Source: Pseudomonas baetica (GTDB lineage Bacteria > Pseudomonadota > Gammaproteobacteria > Pseudomonadales > Pseudomonadaceae). Taken from it: DNA of 64,000 nt. The stretch spans positions 1-64,000 of the forward strand of contig NZ_JAIHLQ010000031.1 of assembly GCF_019733355.1 (NCBI RefSeq). The letters run 5' to 3'. Positions 49,547-56,974 of this stretch are shown here, one piece after another. The stretch's first letter is position 1. Every line of letters starts with the position of its first letter. The position numbers and the translations under genes were made by a program. The notes under the pieces are model-generated. The model worked only from the letters and a program-made list of their open reading frames with translations. It was not told the DNA's origin and searched no databases.

Positions 49547-49834
49547 GACGCGAAATCCGTGAGGTGTGACGAAAGGCCGGCATTTTACGCAAAAACCCTG
49601 AGTTTGTGGTCACAGGTTGTCGCCATTGGCCGATTCGTCCTTTACAGACCCCACGGCGATTAACCCCTGTGTTTACAGCGCGATTTGCTCTAAGCCCCTA
49701 GTCCCGGTGCGGTTAAGACCTTTCTATACTGCGTCGTAAGGTCGCACACATTTGAAGACCTGAACTTGCTCGGCCTCATTGGCCCGTAGGCGCTCCGCTG
49801 GGGGGCGATGGCAATAACAAGAGGAGTGACTGGC

Positions 49835-50437
49835 ATGATCCATCACGTAGTGGGACTTTTTACCCACCCCGATCAGGAATGGAAAGAAATCCGTGGCGAC
49901 CAAGAGGAAAGCATCAGCCACATGTATCTGACGCACACGCTGATCCTGGCGGCCATCCCGGCTGTTTCGGCCTTCATCGGCACCACCCAGGTCGGCTGGG
50001 TGATCGGCAACCGCGCCCCCGTGATGCTCACGGTCGAAAGCGCGATCTGGATGACGGTCATGTCCTACCTGGCGATGCTTGGCGGCGTCGCGGTCATGGG
50101 GGCCTTCGTGCACTGGATGGCGCGCACCTATGACGCCAACCCGAGCCTGGCCCGTTGTGTTGCATTCGCCACTTACACCGCGACACCGCTGTTCGTGGGC
50201 GGGTTGGCGGCGTTGTATCCGCATATGTGGCTGGGGATGATCGTCGGTACGGCGGCCATCTGCTACACGGTGTATCTGCTCTATGTCGGTCTTCCGACCT
50301 TCATGAATATTCCATCCGACGAGGGTTTTCTGTTTTCCAGCTCGGTGCTGGCGGTGGGCCTGGTGGTGCTCGTGGCCATCATGGCGTTCACCGTGATCGT
50401 CTGGGGGCTGGGCGTCGGCCCGGTCTATACCAACTAG
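49835..50437 (+). CDS. Yip1-family inner-membrane protein
   Basis: A 200-aa polytopic protein with about five hydrophobic segments and the Yip1 domain start VVGLFTHPDQEWKEIRGDQE, DVHSMYL-type turn HMYLTHTLILAAIPA and CYTVYLLYVGLPTFMNIP. Bacterial members have no proven function. GAGGAG lies 10-11 nt before ATG 49835. The gene is monocistronic with its own terminator. Confidence 0.88.
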   Translation: MIHHVVGLFTHPDQEWKEIRGDQEESISHMYLTHTLILAAIPAVSAFIGTTQVGWVIGNRAPVMLTVESAIWMTVMSYLAMLGGVAVMGAFVHWMARTYDANPSLARCVAFATYTATPLFVGGLAALYPHMWLGMIVGTAAICYTVYLLYVGLPTFMNIPSDEGFLFSSSVLAVGLVVLVAIMAFTVIVWGLGVGPVYTN

Positions 50438-50476
50438 AAAAGCGTCCTGCCTGAGAAAAACCAGACCTGCCAATAG

Positions 50477-50500
50477 AGGCCGCCGCAAGGCGGCCTTCTC
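50477..50500 (+). terminator. rho-independent terminator
   Basis: AGGCCGCC/GGCGGCCT (8 bp) closes the tetraloop GCAA and is followed by TCTCGT, a weak T tract. It lies 40 nt after the Yip1-gene stop. Confidence 0.75.
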
Positions 50501-50586
50501 GTGAGGGTGACGACCATTCGGCAGTTCGGCGATTCGCAAGTCCCAAGGGTTGCGGCATACTCGACACCTCTGGAGATCCATCAAGC

Positions 50587-51081
50587 ATGCCCGAGCAACT
50601 CAATACCCGCGTCGAAGACTGTTACCAACTCGCTGAATCCTTTTTCAAACGTCACTTCCAACGCCCTGTGGTGAGCCTCAAGCTGCGCGGGCAAAAAGCC
50701 GGGGTCGCGCATCTGCACGAGAACCTGCTGCGCTTCAACCCACAGCTGTACCGGGAAAACACCGAGCATTTCCTCAAGCAGACCGTGGCCCATGAAGTCG
50801 CGCACCTGATCGCCCATCAACTGTTTGGCGACCGCATTCAGCCCCACGGCGAGGAGTGGCAACTGATCATGCGCGGCGTTTATGAACTGCCGCCGGATCG
50901 CTGCCATACCTATCAAGTCAAACGCCGCAGCGTGACGCGCTATATCTATAAATGCCCGTGTGCAGACAGCGATTTTCCGTTTTCGGCGCAGCGTCATAGC
51001 CTGGTACGGCAGGGGCGGCGGTATTTGTGCCGCAGATGCCGCAACACGTTGGTGTTCAGTGGTGAGATGCGGGTGGAATAA
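50587..51081 (+). CDS. sprT: SprT-family zinc metalloprotease-like protein
   Basis: A 164-aa SprT-like protein with the metal motif HEVAH (69-73; TVAHEVAHLIAH) and a C-terminal zinc ribbon with CPC and CRRC pairs (about 122-124 and 149-152). The eukaryotic relative SPRTN digests DNA-protein crosslinks, but E. coli SprT itself is poorly studied. The start at 50587 agrees with the family. Confidence 0.9.
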   Translation: MPEQLNTRVEDCYQLAESFFKRHFQRPVVSLKLRGQKAGVAHLHENLLRFNPQLYRENTEHFLKQTVAHEVAHLIAHQLFGDRIQPHGEEWQLIMRGVYELPPDRCHTYQVKRRSVTRYIYKCPCADSDFPFSAQRHSLVRQGRRYLCRRCRNTLVFSGEMRVE

Positions 51082-51102
51082 GTGTTGTTAGAACTGGCCC
51101 CA

Positions 51103-51172
51103 CCGCTAGCAGGCTGGCTCCCACATTGACTGCGCCGCAGACACATCCAGTGTGAAAGCTAGCCTGCCAGCG
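51103..51172. repeat. inverted repeat of a second REP-like class
   Basis: CGCTAGCAGGCTGGCTCCCA and TGAAAGCTAGCCTGCCAGCG form an inverted pair 30 bp apart. The arms differ from the main REP in the GCTAGCAGGC core but keep the CTCCCACA end, so this is a distinct sub-family. Confidence 0.7.
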
Positions 51173-51190
51173 ATAGAGCCTGCACAGGCA

Positions 51191-52372
51191 CTAAAGAATT
51201 ACCTTGGCTACACGCAATTCGGTAATCCGCTCAGCACTAAACCCCAACGCCCCCAACACCTGATCCGTATGCTGCCCCAACACCGCCCCGACATGCCGCG
51301 GCGCCGGTAAAGCCTCGAAAAACTTCAGCGGACAAGCCATCTGCGTCTGCGTCGTGCCATCCCCCCGCGGCACCTGCGTCACCAGTTCCCGCGCCTGCAA
51401 CTGTGGATGCTGCACCGCCTCACCCAGGCTCAACACCGGTTCGACACAGGCATCGATCCCGGCGAACAACGCACACAGTTCGGCAAAGTCATGCTTCTCG
51501 AATTCAACCTTCAACGCCTCCTTGAGCGCCTGCTGTTGCTCAGGCTTGGGTGACAATCCGTGCGCCGCCAGCTCCGGCCGGCCCAGCGCCATACACAGTG
51601 GCTGCATGAAACCCGGCTCTAAACTGCCCACCGACATCCAGCGCCCATCGCGGGAACGGTAATAGTCGTAGAAGCTGCCGCCATTGAGCATCTGGTCTTC
51701 CCATCCCGGCTCCTCGCCGCAAGCCAGATAGCCGGCGCCGGCCATGGCATTCAGGCTGAAGGCGCAGTCCGTCATGCTCACGTCCAGATGCGTGCCCTGC
51801 CCGGTTTGCTGACGCGCGATCACCGCCGCCAACAGACCAATCACTCCATGCAGCGAGCCGCCGGCGACATCGGCCACCTGCATGCCCAGCGGCAAAGGCC
51901 CGCTGTCGGCGCGGCCGGTGTAACTGGACAGCCCGGCCAGGGCCAGATAGTTAATGTCGTGGCCGGCTCGATCCTTGTAAGGCCCGGTCTGGCCGTAACC
52001 GGTGATCGACACGTAAATCAGCTTCGGATTGATTGCTTTCAACGCCTCGTAACCCAGCCCCAAACGCTCCATCACACCGGGGCGAAACTGCTCAAGCACG
52101 ATGTCGTAATCGCCCAGCAACTGTTTGATCACGTCCAGCGCTGCGGGCTGTTTGAGGTCCAGCGCCAGGCTGCGCTTGTTGCGATTGAGATACGCGTGAC
52201 TGGCTGATACCCCGCTGTCATGGGGCGGCAGCACCCGCAACAGATCCATGCGCGAGGGCGATTCGATGCGCAGCACGTCGGCGCCCATGTCCGCCAGCAG
52301 CAGCGAGGCGAACGGCCCCGGCAACAATGTCGAGAAATCCAGAATTTTAAGTGAGGCCAGCGGTGCGGACAT
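51191..52372 (-). CDS. CaiB/BaiF family CoA-transferase
   Basis: A 393-aa family III CoA-transferase that would move CoA between carboxylic acids. The fold signature MSAPLASLKILDFSTLLPGPFASLLLADMGADVLRIE opens the protein; the catalytic aspartate is likely in YLALAGLSSYTG-ADSGPLPL...VADVAGG. Alpha-methylacyl-CoA racemases share this fold, so racemase activity is an alternative. AAGGAG is 8 nt before ATG 52372. No partner gene is adjacent on the minus strand. Confidence 0.9.
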   Translation of the reverse strand: MSAPLASLKILDFSTLLPGPFASLLLADMGADVLRIESPSRMDLLRVLPPHDSGVSASHAYLNRNKRSLALDLKQPAALDVIKQLLGDYDIVLEQFRPGVMERLGLGYEALKAINPKLIYVSITGYGQTGPYKDRAGHDINYLALAGLSSYTGRADSGPLPLGMQVADVAGGSLHGVIGLLAAVIARQQTGQGTHLDVSMTDCAFSLNAMAGAGYLACGEEPGWEDQMLNGGSFYDYYRSRDGRWMSVGSLEPGFMQPLCMALGRPELAAHGLSPKPEQQQALKEALKVEFEKHDFAELCALFAGIDACVEPVLSLGEAVQHPQLQARELVTQVPRGDGTTQTQMACPLKFFEALPAPRHVGAVLGQHTDQVLGALGFSAERITELRVAKVIL

Positions 52373-52475
52373 GGGCGAACTCCTTGTGCGATGCACTCAG
52401 CCTAGGCAGCTAACCGCCATGCAGCAATCACCGGATGTGTCAGTAAACATGACCGTTGCGCTCAAATCGCAGGCC

Positions 52476-52492
52476 AAAAAAAACCCGCCGAA
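52476..52492 (-). terminator. distal half of the dctA terminator, cut by the IS
   Basis: AAAAAAAACCCGC plus the tetraloop CGAA is the distal half of a hairpin whose other half lies at 54092-54107, 1.6 kb away. Without the element and one CGAA copy the two halves give a perfect 12-bp stem with a CGAA loop. Confidence 0.85.
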
Positions 52493-52533
52493 CAGACTGT
52501 GTGAAAACCTAGCAATCTGCATCGCGGTTTAAG

Positions 52534-52568
52534 AAAATGCCCCGCATCGAAAGATACGGGGCATTTTT
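52534..52568 (+). terminator. stem-loop at the left IS end, before the transposase
   Basis: AAAATGCCCCG pairs with CGGGGCATTTT around an inner ATC-GAAA-GAT loop and ends in five T, immediately before the transposase ATG at 52572. Such a structure blocks read-through transcription into the gene and could also mask its start. Confidence 0.8.
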
Positions 52569-52571
52569 GTT

Positions 52572-53997
52572 ATGGCTTACATCCAGGGTCAAGCGCGCGA
52601 TCAGACCAGTCTTTTCCCAGTTTCTCTGGAAGATTTAATCCCTGAGGATCACCTCGTTCGCGTGATTGATGCCTTCGTTGCCAAGCTCGATCTCATACGG
52701 TTGGGGTTTGACAAGGCAGTGCCCAAAAACACAGGCCGTCCCTCATACGATCCGGCCGATCAGCTCAAGCTCTATCTGTATGGCTATTTCCAGCGTATCC
52801 GTTCCTCCCGTCGTCTCGAAGCCGAATGCCAGCGCAACATCGAAGTCATGTGGTTACTCAACCGCCTTAAACCCGATTTCAAGACCATTGCCGACTTTCG
52901 CAAGAACAACAAGCAGGCGTTCAGTGCAACCTGTCGGGCCTTTGTCCAGTTCTGCCGTACAGTCGGTTTGATTGCTGGCGATCTGGTTGCCATTGATGGC
53001 AGTAAATTTCAGGCGGTAGCCTCTTCGCGGCGCCATCTGAACGTAAAACAGCTCAAGCGCCAGCAGGAAAAACTGGACAAGCGCATCGCCCAATATCTGG
53101 CCGAACTGGATGAGGCCGATAAAGCTGAATCGGGTGAAACCATTGATCGCAGCGCCATCAAGACAGCGCTGGAGCAACTTGAAGCCCGGCAATTGAACAA
53201 CCTGACCTGCCAGGCGCTGATGAATTCGATGGGGATCGAGCAGTTCAACACCGGCGAGAGCGATGCCCGAATGATGCGCACGCCCAAAGGCCCGCGAGTG
53301 GCTTACAACGTACAAACCGCCGTGGACGCTGAACACTGCTTGATCCTGCATCACGACGTGACACAAGACGGCAACGATACCTAGCAATTTGAGCCCATGG
53401 CCAAGGCGGCCAAAGAACAGTTGCAGCAGAGCGAGCTGAGCGTGACCGCCGATGCGGGCTACTCCAACGGCAAGCAGTTCCAAGCGTGTGAAGAGGCGGG
53501 CATTACGGTGTACATACCGCCCAATCGAGCGGTTAACCCTCGTAGCAAGGAGAAGGAGCTCTTCGAACGAAAAGATTTTACTTACGATGCGCAGCAGGAT
53601 CAGTACCAATGCCCTGCTGGCAAACTGCTGACGCTCAAATAGCTGAACAAAGGTGAGCGCATTTACCATGCCGCTATCAGCGACTGCGCCAGCTGCCCAC
53701 TGAAAGGGCAATGCACCGACGCTCAGCGCCGATACGTCTCACGCCACGCCCACGAAGATGCCTTCGAGCGAATGGAGCAGCGCATGCAGGCGCATCCCGA
53801 AATGATGGTGAGCCGAAGGTCCATCGTTGAGCATCCCTTCGGCATGCCTTAAACAATGGCTGTTTGGAAACGGCCGCTTCCTGCTGCGACAGCTAGCGGG
53901 GGCAAGAGCGGAAATGGCCCTGGCGGTGAACGCCTACAACCTCAAAAGAGCGATCAATGTGCTGGGTGTACGCCGAATGATGGAGTTGATGGGCTGA
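52572..53997 (+). pseudogene. IS1182-type transposase with two nonsense codons and a frameshift
   Basis: The N-terminus MAYIQGQARDQTSLFPVSLE and the DDE-type core (VAIDGSKFQAV, TADAGYSNGKQ) are intact. A TAG at 53382-53384 interrupts ...VTQDGNDT and the frame resumes at once (QFEPMAKAAKEQ). A second TAG at 53640-53642 splits KLLTLK and LNKGERIYH. At about 53842 one extra C turns the expected GMLKQWLFGNGRFLLRQ into GMP plus stop; the C-terminus with the third acidic residue (AEMALAVNAYN) is found in the shifted frame. The gene ends with TGA at 53995. It is inactive unless both stops are read through. Confidence 0.9.
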
Positions 53998-54024
53998 AAA
54001 GCCTTTTTTCTGTTACCTGCACAA

Positions 54025-54059
54025 AAGCAAACGCCCCGAACAAGTCGGGGCGTTTGCTT
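54025..54059. terminator. stem-loop at the right IS end
   Basis: AAGCAAACGCCCCGA and its complement (54045-54059) form a perfect 15-bp stem with loop ACAAG. Transcription leaving the transposase gene, or coming from dctA, would probably stop here. Confidence 0.8.
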
Positions 54060-54091
54060 AGGCCGCCTTCAGCGTGTTTTCACACAGTCTG

Positions 54092-54107
54092 CGAAGCGGG
54101 TTTTTTT
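54092..54107 (-). terminator. proximal half of the dctA terminator, cut by the IS
   Basis: CGAAGCGGGTTTTTTT read on the minus strand gives AAAAAAACCCGC and TTCG; it is the first half of the dctA terminator hairpin. The complementary second half now lies beyond the insertion sequence, so this hairpin can no longer form over a short distance. Confidence 0.85.
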
Positions 54108-54121
54108 CATGCCAGCGCGAG

Positions 54122-55456
54122 TTAGCTGACGCTGTTAGGGGTTGGGCCTTCAGCCACACCCAGGTCATCTTCTTCACGCACATCGGAGATACCACGACCG
54201 CCCGAGGCCAACTCGGCTTGCAGCACGTCGGTGTCCAGCTCATTCACCCACTTGGCCACAACGAGGGTGGCAACGGCGTTACCGACCAGGTTGGTCAGCG
54301 CGCGAGCTTCAGACATGAAGCGGTCGATACCCAGGATCAGCGCCAGACCGGCCACCGGCAGGTGCCCGACCGCCGACAGCGTAGCCGCCAGCACGATGAA
54401 GCCCGAACCGGTGACACCGGCAGCGCCTTTGGAGGACAGCAGCAGCACCAGCAGCAGGGTGATCTGGTGAGTGATGTCCATGTGGGTGTCGGTCGCTTGA
54501 GCGATAAACACGGCCGCCATGGTCAGGTAGATCGAAGTACCGTCGAGGTTGAACGAGTAACCGGTCGGGATCACCAGACCCACAACGGATTTCTTCGCGC
54601 CCAGACGCTCCATCTTGATCAGCATGCGTGGCAGGGCCGACTCGGACGAGGAAGTACCCAGCACGATCAGCAGTTCTTCACGGATGTAGCGAACCAGTTT
54701 CAACACGCTGAAACCATGCGCGCGGCAGATGGAGCCCAGCACCACGACGACGAACAGTACGCAGGTGATGTAGAAGCAGATCATCAGTTGACCCAACTGC
54801 ACCAGCGAGCCGACACCGTAAGCACCGATGGTGAAGGCCATGGCACCCAGCGCACCGAGCGGCGCCAGTTTCATGATCATGTTGATGATGTTGAACATCA
54901 CATGCGCGAAGCGATCGATGATATCCAGCAGCGGCCGGCCGTAGGAGCCGAGGCGATGCAGGGCGTAACCGAAGATCACCGAGAACATCAGCACTTGCAG
55001 GATATCGCCGGTGGCAAACGCGCCAACGATCGTGTTCGGGATGACGTTGAGCAGGAAGCCGACGATGCTCTGGTCTTTACTGGCCGTCACATAAGAGGCG
55101 ATTTTCGAGGCATCCAGCGTTGTCACGTCGATGTGCATGCCGGCGCCCGGCTGCACAACGTTGACCACGACCAGACCGATCAGCAAGGCGATGGTGGAAA
55201 CCACTTCGAAGTACAGCAGCGCGTAGCCGCCGGTCTTGCCCACCGACTTCATGCTCTGCATACCAGCGATACCGCTGACAACGGTACAGAAGATGATCGG
55301 TGCGATGACCATTTTGATCAGTTTGATGAACCCGTCACCCAGCGGCTTGAGCGCCACGCCGGTCTGCGGATAGAAGTGACCGACCAGAATGCCGATGGCG
55401 ATGGCAACGATCACCTGGAAATACAGGGATTTGTAGAGTGGCTGACGAGTCGTCAT
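54122..55456 (-). CDS. dctA: C4-dicarboxylate/proton or sodium symporter
   Basis: Inner-membrane DAACS-family carrier for succinate, fumarate and malate. The 444-aa protein has about eight membrane segments and the family signature SESALPRMLIKMERLGAKKSVVGLVIPTGYSFNLDGT; the hairpin and substrate regions (MVIAPIIFCTVVSGIAGM, AATLSAVGHLPVAGLALILGIDRFMSEARALTN) are conserved. ATG 55456 (MTTRQPLYKSLYFQV) has GAGGAC 9 nt upstream. Expression should depend on sigma-54 with an activator such as DctD. The transcript terminator has been split by the IS. Confidence 0.97.
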   Translation of the reverse strand: MTTRQPLYKSLYFQVIVAIAIGILVGHFYPQTGVALKPLGDGFIKLIKMVIAPIIFCTVVSGIAGMQSMKSVGKTGGYALLYFEVVSTIALLIGLVVVNVVQPGAGMHIDVTTLDASKIASYVTASKDQSIVGFLLNVIPNTIVGAFATGDILQVLMFSVIFGYALHRLGSYGRPLLDIIDRFAHVMFNIINMIMKLAPLGALGAMAFTIGAYGVGSLVQLGQLMICFYITCVLFVVVVLGSICRAHGFSVLKLVRYIREELLIVLGTSSSESALPRMLIKMERLGAKKSVVGLVIPTGYSFNLDGTSIYLTMAAVFIAQATDTHMDITHQITLLLVLLLSSKGAAGVTGSGFIVLAATLSAVGHLPVAGLALILGIDRFMSEARALTNLVGNAVATLVVAKWVNELDTDVLQAELASGGRGISDVREEDDLGVAEGPTPNSVS

Positions 55457-55602
55457 TGCAAGTGTCCTCAAGCGTCCCGCAGAGCAACATCCATCTGTTG
55501 CCTGCAAAACCTTAAATTGCGAACCCTCCTGCACTGGAGGGATTTGTTGTGTCGAATGGCGCTTTATCCTGCGGATCAACGCACGCTTCTGACACTCCTA
55601 TC

Positions 55603-55617
55603 GCAAGCGTCGTGCCA
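55603..55617 (-). promoter_or_regulatory. sigma-54 promoter of dctA
   Basis: On the minus strand TGGCAC-GACGC-TTGC (complement of 55603-55617) matches the -24/-12 consensus TGGCAC-N5-TTGC at every position. The start would be about 135 nt upstream of the dctA ATG. Confidence 0.88.
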
Positions 55618-55696
55618 CTTTGGTGCATTTCGCAGCAAGCCTTTTGATATCAGGGATTGCAGGCTCATCGATGTCAGCGTTCATCGACCCCGTCCT

Positions 55697-55751
55697 GGCG
55701 GATTTCCGCCAACTCACCGGTTCTCGTCCTACAATTTGGCGGAAATCCGCC
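55697..55751. promoter_or_regulatory. two enhancer-like palindromes upstream of dctA
   Basis: GGCGGATTTCCGCC (55697-55710) and GGCGGAAATCCGCC (55738-55751) are two near-identical palindromes with centres 41 bp apart, about four helical turns. They lie 80-135 bp upstream of the sigma-54 promoter, the usual place for a DctD-type activator. The second one is also close to the divergent araC-type gene. Confidence 0.75.
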
Positions 55752-55809
55752 TTGTTGCCGTTCAGGGACCCCGGCTACCATCCGGCGCCTGAGAAAGGAT
55801 TTGCCGCTT

Positions 55810-56808
55810 ATGCGCGAACGCACCATTGCCAGCCATTTCGCCCGTGCCGCCCTCGGTGGCGCACGCCGCTCAGGGTTCGACTATTCGGACCTGTTGCAGC
55901 AACTGGGGATCAGCTCCGAGCTGCTCGACGAGCCTCGTGCGCGCATTGCCCCGGAGCAGTTCACCCGTTTGATCCAGGGCCTGTGGCTGGCGCTGGACGA
56001 CGAGTACCTGGGACTGGGCAACGCACCAAGCAAACCCGGCAGCTTCGCCATGATGTGCCATGCCTCGATTCATTGCCGCAATCTGGAGAAAGCCCTGCAA
56101 CGCGGTTTATTGTTCTACAGCCTGTTCCCCCAAGCCCCGCGCCTGACCCTGAGCCGCGAAGACGAATGGGTGCGGCTGAGCCTCGACGATTCGCCGTTAT
56201 GGGACCCGGATCACTTTCTCAGCGAGAGCCTGCTGGTGATCTGGCATCGCCTGGGCAGTTGGCTGATCGGCCAGCGCATTCGCCTGGAACACGCCACGTT
56301 CAGCTATGCGAAACCGGCGCATGGCGCTGAATACGATCTGCTGTTCCCCTGCCCCACGACGTTCGGCACCGCGCAAAGCAGCCTGCTGTTTCACAGTCGC
56401 TACCTGCCCATGCCCTTGCTGCAGGACGAACGCACCCTCAAGCATTTCCTCGAACGCTCCCCGGCGGATCTGCTGTCACGCCCGGATGACGGCGACAGCC
56501 TGAGCAGCCGCTTGCGTCGCATGCTCAGCCGCGACACGGCGAACTGGCCGGATCTGGAAGCGGTGGCCGCGCACCTGCACATCAGCCCGCAGACCCTGCG
56601 TCGGCATTTGCGCGAGGAAGGCAGCAGTTTTCAGGAGTTGAAAGATCAGTTGCGGCGGGATATCGCCATCTACCATTTGGGGCGGGCGGATCTGTCGTTG
56701 CAACAGATCGCCGAGCAACTGGGGTTTTCCGAACCGTCGGCGTTTCACCGTGCGTTCAAGAAATGGACAGGGCTGACGCCGGGGGCTTATCGGGCGCAGG
56801 AACATTAA
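55810..56808 (+). CDS. AraC-family transcriptional regulator
   Basis: A 332-aa regulator with an N-terminal arabinose-binding-like (PF12625) domain of about 190 residues and a C-terminal AraC helix-turn-helix pair (LEAVAAHLHISPQTLRRHLREEGSSFQELKDQLRRD, then LSLQQIAEQLGFSEPSAFHRAFKKWTG). ATG 55810 (MRERTIASHFARAAL) has AAAGGA 11 nt upstream; the long frame to 55657 is rejected. It is divergent from dctA and close to its upstream palindromes. Related regulators control amino-acid or lipid genes; the target here is unknown. Confidence 0.9.
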   Translation: MRERTIASHFARAALGGARRSGFDYSDLLQQLGISSELLDEPRARIAPEQFTRLIQGLWLALDDEYLGLGNAPSKPGSFAMMCHASIHCRNLEKALQRGLLFYSLFPQAPRLTLSREDEWVRLSLDDSPLWDPDHFLSESLLVIWHRLGSWLIGQRIRLEHATFSYAKPAHGAEYDLLFPCPTTFGTAQSSLLFHSRYLPMPLLQDERTLKHFLERSPADLLSRPDDGDSLSSRLRRMLSRDTANWPDLEAVAAHLHISPQTLRRHLREEGSSFQELKDQLRRDIAIYHLGRADLSLQQIAEQLGFSEPSAFHRAFKKWTGLTPGAYRAQEH

Positions 56809-56880
56809 GAGCAATAGATCAGCCCGGCCAAATCGTTGAGCACGACAAACAGTAAGCCTTGCGTGGGCTGCACGGACGCC

Positions 56881-56954
56881 TTCGCGGCAAGCCCGCTCCC
56901 ACAAGGTTGTGTGGCGTTCAAGGTTCCCCCTGTGGGAGCGGGCTTGCTCGCGAA
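56881..56954. repeat. REP pair
   Basis: TTCGCGGCAAGCCCGCTCC (56881-56902 with CAC) and GTGGGAGCGGGCTTGCTCG (56932-56954) form an inverted pair, in the outward order. It lies between the convergent AraC-type gene and phoQ. Confidence 0.9.
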
Positions 56955-56974
56955 GGGGCCAGAAAGGCCAGCGA

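Larger units (their letters stand above)
52493..54091. mobile_element. IS1182-type insertion sequence, decayed (1599 bp)
   Basis: Terminal inverted repeats CAGACTGTGTGAAAAC (52493-52508 and, reversed, 54076-54091) are perfect over 16 bp. The flanking 4-bp duplication is CGAA (52489-52492 and 54092-54095). The element carries one broken transposase gene and a strong stem-loop near each end. The transposase signature identifies the family. The target is the loop of the dctA terminator. Confidence 0.92.

Noticed and set aside
53382..53642. Recoding (stop-codon read-through) in the IS1182-type transposase
   Set aside because: Two TAG codons plus a separate frameshift fit plain decay; there is no slippery site or other read-through signal.
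54074..55792. 572-codon open frame antisense to dctA
   Set aside because: It runs through dctA, the terminator half and the sigma-54 promoter; no protein family fits.
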